Under the pieces are notes generated by a model. The model ran no database searches and was not told where the DNA came from. It saw only the letters and a program-made list of their open reading frames with translations. A program made the position numbers and the translations under genes. Below are positions 26,774 to 33,205 of a stretch of DNA of 45,039 bases, piece by piece (the stretch's first letter is position 1; each line of letters opens with the position of its first letter). Origin of the DNA: Bacteroidales bacterium UBA4284. Its GTDB lineage: Bacteria; Bacteroidota; Bacteroidia; Bacteroidales; UBA932. Location of the stretch: the NCBI GenBank assembly GCA_002395925.1, contig DGVM01000051.1, forward strand, positions 1 to 45,039, given 5' to 3'.

Positions 26774-26813
26774 ACAAAGCGAGTCAGGTACGATATAACC
26801 TAACTCGCTTTGT
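26774..26813. terminator. strong hairpin upstream of hicA
   Basis: ACAAAGCGAGTCAGGT (26774-26789) pairs with ACCTAACTCGCTTTGT (26798-26813): 16 positions with one C-A mismatch and an 8-nt loop. It lies 22 bases beyond the -33 box of hicAB, with no T-run on either side. It may insulate hicAB, end the opposite transcript or bind HicB. Bases 26814-27021 show no feature I can support; a 36-codon ATG frame from about 26914 is present but not convincing. Confidence 0.5.
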
Positions 26814-27021
26814 AGACTCAAGGTACTACGGTGTGCAGACTTGTAATACACAAAAGTAGTAAATACTACCTCAATATCAAAATTTACCTGACGCTTTTTC
26901 AGCTATTTTGCGCCATGACCACAATGAAGAAACCATTGACCGTTGCGGCAGTGGACATGCATTCCGGCGTTTTCCCCGTCTTTCTATTTGCGCTTACTAA
27001 TTGCGGTTACTGTGAGCCCGC

Positions 27022-28113
27022 TTAGAATGTCCCGGAAAAATAGCCGTTATAGTATGTTACAGTATAAGATTTTTGACCATTGCCATTGGAGATGGTAAAC
27101 TGGACTTGAACTTTATTGTATGAATCCATCATATATCTACAATCGCTGAAGCTATATGATCCGGAAGAGGCTTGCGAGCCTGTAAACTCTTTAGTTTGTA
27201 GCTGACGATCCCATTCTGTTACGTTAAGATAATAGGACAGCGTAACTTTATCCGGCGCCCCATATCCCGTACCGGATTCGGCTTTCCACCTGAAAGTAAG
27301 TTTATTCCCAGAAGCAGAGCCTTTGATTGATGCGAAATCCGGCGCATAAGAATCATTGCTTATAGATACCAAACAATAATCGCTTTTCGGGCTTATGCCA
27401 GCCGAGTTCTGGACAGCGACTTTATAATAATTGTTCCCGGTTTTACACTTCTCATCGCTGAATGAGCACGAATACGATGTCCCTATCTTTGAATACGAAC
27501 CATTTGCGGATGTAGAACGGTAGATAATGAAATTGTCTGCACCGCTTACATAATTCCAGCTCAAATATACATACGGATACATTGCCGGCCCTTGACGTGA
27601 ACCTGTAAGCCCCGTTGGCGCAGGAGGCGCTGAAACTGTTGAGCCGCCGCCATTTCCGCCATCACTGCTTCCTCCGCCATCACTGTTTCCTCCGCCGCCA
27701 CTGTTTCCTCCGCCGCCACTTCCGCTTCCACCACTGTTCCCTTTAATGGTGCAGTAGGTTGAAGAGGAATATGAACTTTCTAGATTATTTTCATTTACAG
27801 CTGTAACGACGAAATAAAATGTCCCCGTCGAATATGCCGTGAGGTCAATTAAAGTATCATAAGTACTACCCGCAAAATCCCATGGTCCGTTGGAAGACGA
27901 TTGAGAATAATACACATTGTATTGGCTGGCGTTAGATACCGGATTCCAATAAAGCGTAATAATTTATCCCGACACTGAAGTCCTTAGTCCTCTCGGCGCT
28001 GAAATATGCGTTGAGTCTTCGTTCTCAAATAGTTGACCCATGCAGCCGCTTAGCATCAAAAAGCATGGAAAGAAAACAAATTTAAGAATTAAAGAACCAA
28101 TCGATCTTTGCAT
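27022..28113 (-). pseudogene. fibronectin type III lipoprotein interrupted by in-frame TAA
   Basis: The reading frame runs from ATG at 28113 to the stop at 27022 (364 codons) but contains TAA at 27966-27964, codon 50. The first 49 codons give a lipoprotein signal with lipobox LMLSGC (Cys 24) and the start of an Fn3 strand (APRGLRTSVSG). After the stop the same domain continues in frame (IITLYWNPVSNASQYNVYYS). A Gly/Ser linker and two more Fn3-like domains follow (APPAPTGL, then a final domain with YYLNVTEW). One substitution explains the break. The later part is otherwise intact, so the lesion looks recent. A restart at GTG 27915 would lack a signal peptide. Confidence 0.85.
27641..27740 (-). 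repeat. Gly/Ser-rich tandem coding repeat
   Basis: Imperfect 15-18 base repeats encode a linker of GGGNSGGGGNSDGGGSSDGG type between the first and second Fn3 domains of the broken lipoprotein. Such repeats expand and contract by slippage. Confidence 0.75.
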
Positions 28114-28201
28114 AACATGGATTGATTTTGTAAACATTTAAGTTGCTTGTAATTATACACGTGCCCTAATTTTAGTCAACAACTTCTGCGCTCACACATT
28201 C

Positions 28202-31200
28202 TCATAGAGTAGCTACCACTGGGCGCACATGACACTTTTTACTTGCGTCAGTATAATAAGTGATGACTCCGTTTTTAAAATAATAGTACCTTTGATTAAC
28301 ACTGTGCGATGTCCAATAACAAGTTGTACTGGACAAAGCCTTGCCGCCGAAATAGACCATAGCCTCGTTAATTGCAGAGAAATTATTGATTATTTCTGAT
28401 GCCTGAGCATATGTCGGCGCATTATGCGCATTAGCAAAAGTATATTCAAAAACTACTGTAACAGATGTACTAGGGAGCCGTTTCTTTGCATTATTTGGAG
28501 CAAGATCATATCCTTGATCGGCAAGGCGAAGTATAAATTTAGAATCGGGATTCATCCCGGAAACAATTCCACCAACTGATTCATTCGTCTTTCCAATCAC
28601 ACAGAGCCCCTCTATCGAATAGTCATTCAAGTCAGCCAAAGAAAACATCTCCTTTGTCACATAATAACGCGTACCGTCTTTCTGAACGGATAGGGCAAGA
28701 TTCTCAGGTTGAGTCAAAAATGTTACTTCTACATCTAATGATGCCTGATAGTTACCATCTACGGAAGTCGCTGTTATCTTTGCTTTGCCGTTCGATTTCC
28801 CTTCAACAACACCATAATCATCAACAATAGCTATGTTTTCATCGGAGCTCATCCACTGCACCCGTTTATCAGTTGCGTCAATGGGGAATAGTGTTACATT
28901 CAACTGTTTAGTTTCTCCCATCACGATCTGCTCCCTGGCATTGCTAAATGATATGCCAGTAACGTGTTGGTATACTTTTAAACTCATAACGGCAGAGACA
29001 TTTGAGCCATCTGTTGAAGACGCAGTAATATTTACAGAGCCGGCTTTTATAGCGCGAACAAATCCATCATTTGAGACTGTAGCAACCTGGTCATTGGAAC
29101 TAGTCCATTTTAAAACTTTGTTATATGCTTGTGATGGAGATACAGTCGCACTCAACTGTACAGATTCACCACTATACAAAGTAGCATTCGATTGAGACAG
29201 AGTAATATTTGTAACCGGCTGCTTTACTGAGATCTCGCATAATGCTGTATATTGACCATCATTTGTTGTCGCCATAACTACAGCCTCACCAACAGAAACT
29301 GCAGTTACTAAACCGTTATTCACGGTAGCAATTGAAGTATTTGAACTTGACCAGATCACACTTTTATCCGAAGCGTCAGAAGGGCTCACAAATTCTTTCA
29401 ACTGGAGGGTCTTACCAGGATATAAAACAATTGACGTATTGCTCAACGTTATCCCGCTAACATGCTGCTTAACGGTTAGAGACAAGCTTGCAGACACATT
29501 TGAACCATCTGTTGACGAAACGGTTATCGTGGTCGTACCCGCCTTAATTGCATCAATCTCTCCAACAGATGATACAGTAGCCACAGATGCGTTTGAGCTG
29601 CTCCATTTAAGCGTTTTGTTATTTGCATTAGAAGGAATCACAGTGACTTCCAGACGTTGCTTCTCTCCCGCATATAATTCAGCCGTCTGAGGAAGAGATA
29701 TCCCGGTAACCAGTTGAATAACCGTCAATATGCACGATGCTGAGTATCCGCCATCGTTCGTTGACACCGATATGTTGGTCGTTCCTGGAGAGATAGCGGT
29801 AACAAGCCCTCCTTTCACCGTAGCAACAGAGGGATTGGAAGAAGACCAGACTACACTTTTATCAGAAGCATCTAAAGGGCTAACATACTCTTCCAATTGA
29901 AGATTCCCTCCTGTGTACATGCTAAAGGATTCATTGCCTAGAGACACACCGGTAACATGTTGCCTGACGGTCAAATTAAGCGTTGCTGTTTTATCCGAAT
30001 TATCTACTGTTGATGCAGTGATAGTAGCCACACCTGCTTTCAATCCGGTAACGACACCATCATCTGACACTTTAGCGACTGCTGTATTTGAGCAAGACCA
30101 AGACAGTTTCTTATTCGAGGCAGTTTCAGGATAGACCTTCGCAATTATTTTTTTTTGCTCTCCAGTATAAATAGAGCATTCGGTCTCTTGAAATTGAACT
30201 CCAGATACTAGCTGAAATACATTAACTTTGCATGAAGAGATCTTTCCTCCGTCAACACTTGTAGCAGTAATTACCGCTGTCCCTAATCCGCGTGCCGTAA
30301 CAATTCCTTCTGCAGTCACCGACGCCACATCAGAATTAGAAGATTCCCATTTAACACTCTGAATCTCAGAATCAGACGGGTAATAATCCACGTTCAAACC
30401 AGCTGTTTTTCCAAGTTGCAAGCTTAATTCCTTTTGTGATACAGAAATAGAATCCACATGCTGCTTGACCGTCATCTTTATTCTGTCAAACACATTGGGA
30501 AACGTTGCTGATGCGGCTGTGATAGTTGTAATGCCAGCTTTCTTTCCCGTAAGCAAGCCGTTTTCGTCTATAGTCGCGACATTAGTATCAGAGCTGGTCC
30601 AAATGATGGATTTATCTGAAGCATTGTCAGGATGAACTATAACTGTCAGGCCTAGCGTTTCGTTATTCCATATTTCATCCTGGTCGGCACGTATTTCAAC
30701 AGATTCAACTTTTTGCTTTACAACCAACGTACATTTCGCAGTAAATCCGCCATCCAAAGTTTTAGCGACAATTGCAGTGGTGCCTGGCGACACAGCAGTA
30801 ACATTTCCATTCCTGTCGACCGTCGCTATTTTTGTGTTTCGAGATGTCCAGGTAACATTTTTATCCGCTGCAGTTGCTGGCTGAATATCAGCGACCAGTT
30901 GCATAGTTTCTCCGCACAACAACTCAACAGACGAGGCATTCAAAGATATGGAACTAACAGCAAGTTTATCTATTGAATTCTCGTATAGTTTGGATATAAA
31001 CTGTTTAGCTTGTTTTTTGAGTTCATCAAAATCAGAGCCAAGGGAATAAGAGCAGTCGAGTATGAGAAGGACTAAGGCCGAGCGCAAATCTCGCCTTATG
31101 CCGACGCCATAATCTGTATAAGTCTCAGAACGTGGGTTCCAATAATTGTATTTTGAGAGGTATTGCCAACGACGATACTTATTACTATCTACCACACTAT

Positions 31201-32923
31201 TGTCTGGTAACGATATACCCTCAAATGAAAACTCGAGCATCTGCTCCCCTTCTGGCCCGATAACGCCAATACCTTTCGCCGATTTTTGTGGGGAGGACAT
31301 CCCACAATACGTCAAATTATCAAGCGTTTGGGTCGCTGAATCAAAAACGCCTTCGATATATAATTGCGAATAAGCTGCATCAGCGTTACTATCTTCTGGA
31401 TCAAGATCGAAAGTAATCCTCACTTTTTCCTGAGATGAAAACTCAGATGCCCTTATGATAATATTTGTCAAATTAGTAGTAGAACTTATCAGGTCCGCTA
31501 TCTCGCTAAAAGCAGCATTAACCTCATCCATGCTATCAACTGTAAACGATTTTCCGCTCGGAGAGGTAAGTTCTAGTAGTTTGTCATTGAATACTTTTCG
31601 GCCGGTCGATGTTTTTGTCCTGGCATCGTATCCAGTAAGACCTATTGAATACGCAGAAATTGGAATATCTTTTATAATCGTGCTTGACAGACTATTATGT
31701 ACTTCGGAATAATACTCATCATCGGTATATATTACTCCGTCGGTTCTACGTTTTTCGCCACATGATCCGTCATCAAAACCATCAGTAAACGTAACGACAG
31801 ACACATTAATCAAATCATCAGGATATTCGCCTTGGTTCAACATTTCCAGGCCTTTTTCTTCCGTCCAGCAAAGAAGAGTCTGATGTGCTTTATTGGTTAA
31901 TCCATCGATAAATGAGTGAATACCATTAATTGATGTTTCGTTTAGCTTTTTTATAGAATAAGGGTACAAGTATGAATTAAAACCAATCAGCCCCAGGTAA
32001 ATACCATTATCACTAGTTGCCTCACCATAACTGTCTTGCTGTGCTGCTGTCCATTCTGTAATTCTGGAGTCAACATTTGATACAGTTTTCATTTTGGACC
32101 TGTTGAACGATGTTGGTGTCTCTCTGACCCAAGACCCTTCTTCTCCGCTTAGAGTTTTACATGTAATTGTAAAACCATTTGCAAAATTGACAGGTATGAA
32201 TGTCATGAGATGATTTGTGCCTACATCGAACACATCACCATCAGGAGCATAAATTGTAACTTCATCCATGCCATCAACAGCTTCCACCACCGTCGGGACG
32301 CCGCTATCAGAGAACTCCACTTTTAAAGTACCGGATATTGTTTCGCCCCTATTTCCACTAATTCTAACTGAAACTATATCGTTTCTAGACAAAGAAAACT
32401 TGAGTGAACTACATACATTGTAAAAAGTTAGTTCAAGGCCTGAACTTTTGGCCATCATTGGACTCGCACCACGGCCAAATGACTCCGGGACAGCATATTG
32501 CACATGTGGAACTCTCAAGGTTACTGATTTCCCATCACAACTGTTCCTTTCGTCATACGGATATACTCCCCAAAAATAGTTTTGGTTAGAGTCACCTTCT
32601 CCCGTCCCTGTAACGCTGTCAATAGTACCTTTGAATACTACTGTTTTGCTCAATGTGTCATTTTGAGAAATGAATTTCATTCCTCCGATATCTCCATGTT
32701 TAAAAAAAACACTGATTGCATCACCAGGATTCCACCAGATTAATTGCGGTTGCATTGGATCGAACTCGGTACGTGTATCAAGGTTCTCAAAACTCGCAGT
32801 TACGTAAACGTCCCTGCCAGAGAACAGTCTCAACGTATTATCCGTTTCGGCATTATCGTTAACACAACCTGTCAACGAGATAACGGCAATTGCCAAGGCC
32901 GTATAATATCTACTCTGCTTCAT
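28202..32923 (-). CDS. giant Big_2-repeat lipoprotein adhesin with fimbrillin-like and VWA-like regions
   Basis: 1573 residues. Lipobox LTGC (Cys 20) makes it a lipoprotein. Residues about 35-290 resemble fimbrillin-like domains of Bacteroidales (FENLDTRTEF, WWNPGDAISVFF). Residues about 305-490 look like a VWA fold with VVTFTDGFDDGS, and ILDCSYSLGS at 622-631 supplies a DxSxS MIDAS-type motif. Nine Big_2 Ig-like domains of about 83 residues follow (about 657-1403), each with the pattern WxSSNxxVATV, G.V.A...GT..I...T.DG, joined by V(K/R/Y)QHV-type linkers. The C-terminal 170 residues form a tip domain with CYWTSHSVN and HVRPVVATL, like Bacteroidota DUF1566-type ends. It is likely a long surface stalk with a binding tip (inference). 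Base composition is AT-richer than in the genome around it. Confidence 0.88.
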   Translation of the reverse strand: MKQSRYYTALAIAVISLTGCVNDNAETDNTLRLFSGRDVYVTASFENLDTRTEFDPMQPQLIWWNPGDAISVFFKHGDIGGMKFISQNDTLSKTVVFKGTIDSVTGTGEGDSNQNYFWGVYPYDERNSCDGKSVTLRVPHVQYAVPESFGRGASPMMAKSSGLELTFYNVCSSLKFSLSRNDIVSVRISGNRGETISGTLKVEFSDSGVPTVVEAVDGMDEVTIYAPDGDVFDVGTNHLMTFIPVNFANGFTITCKTLSGEEGSWVRETPTSFNRSKMKTVSNVDSRITEWTAAQQDSYGEATSDNGIYLGLIGFNSYLYPYSIKKLNETSINGIHSFIDGLTNKAHQTLLCWTEEKGLEMLNQGEYPDDLINVSVVTFTDGFDDGSCGEKRRTDGVIYTDDEYYSEVHNSLSSTIIKDIPISAYSIGLTGYDARTKTSTGRKVFNDKLLELTSPSGKSFTVDSMDEVNAAFSEIADLISSTTNLTNIIIRASEFSSQEKVRITFDLDPEDSNADAAYSQLYIEGVFDSATQTLDNLTYCGMSSPQKSAKGIGVIGPEGEQMLEFSFEGISLPDNSVVDSNKYRRWQYLSKYNYWNPRSETYTDYGVGIRRDLRSALVLLILDCSYSLGSDFDELKKQAKQFISKLYENSIDKLAVSSISLNASSVELLCGETMQLVADIQPATAADKNVTWTSRNTKIATVDRNGNVTAVSPGTTAIVAKTLDGGFTAKCTLVVKQKVESVEIRADQDEIWNNETLGLTVIVHPDNASDKSIIWTSSDTNVATIDENGLLTGKKAGITTITAASATFPNVFDRIKMTVKQHVDSISVSQKELSLQLGKTAGLNVDYYPSDSEIQSVKWESSNSDVASVTAEGIVTARGLGTAVITATSVDGGKISSCKVNVFQLVSGVQFQETECSIYTGEQKKIIAKVYPETASNKKLSWSCSNTAVAKVSDDGVVTGLKAGVATITASTVDNSDKTATLNLTVRQHVTGVSLGNESFSMYTGGNLQLEEYVSPLDASDKSVVWSSSNPSVATVKGGLVTAISPGTTNISVSTNDGGYSASCILTVIQLVTGISLPQTAELYAGEKQRLEVTVIPSNANNKTLKWSSSNASVATVSSVGEIDAIKAGTTTITVSSTDGSNVSASLSLTVKQHVSGITLSNTSIVLYPGKTLQLKEFVSPSDASDKSVIWSSSNTSIATVNNGLVTAVSVGEAVVMATTNDGQYTALCEISVKQPVTNITLSQSNATLYSGESVQLSATVSPSQAYNKVLKWTSSNDQVATVSNDGFVRAIKAGSVNITASSTDGSNVSAVMSLKVYQHVTGISFSNAREQIVMGETKQLNVTLFPIDATDKRVQWMSSDENIAIVDDYGVVEGKSNGKAKITATSVDGNYQASLDVEVTFLTQPENLALSVQKDGTRYYVTKEMFSLADLNDYSIEGLCVIGKTNESVGGIVSGMNPDSKFILRLADQGYDLAPNNAKKRLPSTSVTVVFEYTFANAHNAPTYAQASEIINNFSAINEAMVYFGGKALSSTTCYWTSHSVNQRYYYFKNGVITYYTDASKKCHVRPVVATL
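28714..30955 (-). repeat. nine tandem Big_2 coding repeats with two-domain periodicity
   Basis: The nine Ig-like units (about 250 bp each) are not equally similar. Units 4, 6 and 8 share ends of the LxLxVxQH type, and units 6 and 8 share STDGSNVSA. Units 5 and 7 share a SPxDASDKSVxWSSSN block and a TNDG block. The array therefore seems to have grown by duplicating a two-domain block. Confidence 0.75.
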
Positions 32924-32932
32924 ATAAAGCCA

Positions 32933-33073
32933 TTAATCCAGAGGCTCTTCTTCCCAACCTTCACCTTGACCGGCACCAGGACTAAAACATAATAAACTCT
33001 CGGATAACAATTCGACAGGAGCAGCCTCCGGGCAGATGTAGCCTCTACGAGGCATTGAAGTAATCATACGCAT
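32933..33073 (-). CDS. 46-residue leader-like protein upstream of the adhesin
   Basis: ATG at 33073 (a second ATG at 33067) opens a 46-residue frame ending 9 bases before the adhesin start. The sequence has no signal peptide: MRMITSMPRRGYICPEAAP, a short hydrophobic patch SLLCFSPGAG, then an acidic end EEEPLD. Short proteins with a YI.P/SPG/acidic-W pattern often precede fimbrillin-like and surface genes in Bacteroides relatives, and their role is unknown. Placement directly behind a -7 box and tight linkage to the adhesin support a real gene. Confidence 0.65.
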   Translation of the reverse strand: MRMITSMPRRGYICPEAAPVELLSESLLCFSPGAGQGEGWEEEPLD

Positions 33074-33088
33074 TTTTTGTTTTTGAGT

Positions 33089-33096
33089 CAAAGATA
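33089..33096 (-). promoter_or_regulatory. -7 box for the small protein and adhesin operon
   Basis: TATCTTTG on the minus strand is a perfect TAnnTTTG, 15 bases upstream of the 46-residue gene. No TTTG is seen at the expected -33 position, where the 17-nt repeat begins instead, so an activator may be needed (inference). Confidence 0.5.
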
Positions 33097-33118
33097 GGTA
33101 AGAGCATCATTTTACCCC

Positions 33119-33135
33119 CTGTTCATTTAGGTCCA
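33119..33135 (+). repeat. right copy of 17-nt direct repeat
   Basis: CTGTTCATTTAGGTCCA matches 25869-25885 at 16 of 17 positions in the same orientation, 7250 bases apart. It lies 22 bases upstream of the -7 box of the adhesin operon and within 90 bases of the divergent DUF4988 lipoprotein gene. Confidence 0.7.
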
Positions 33136-33193
33136 TTTATTTCCAGGACATTCTAAGAACCGGGAGTATGGCCGCTTTTTCTCACAAATTGGC

Positions 33194-33201
33194 TACCTTT
33201 G
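33194..33201 (+). promoter_or_regulatory. -7 box of DUF4988 lipoprotein gene
   Basis: TACCTTTG is a perfect TAnnTTTG ending 4 bases before the ATG, which would give a leaderless or nearly leaderless mRNA. No clear TTTG lies 19-20 bases upstream. Confidence 0.45.
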
Positions 33202-33205
33202 CACT

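Noticed and set aside
26831..27025. 64-codon plus-strand frame beside the Fn3 pseudogene
   Set aside because: No recognisable family or clear promoter, and it ends inside the converging pseudogene; a 36-codon inner ATG is equally unsupported.
27641..27740. Non-coding minisatellite
   Set aside because: The repeats stay in frame with the Fn3 lipoprotein and encode its Gly/Ser linker.
28714..30955. CRISPR-like spaced repeats
   Set aside because: The regular repetition is the nine coding Big_2 domains in one open frame; there are no short identical repeats with unique spacers and no cas genes.
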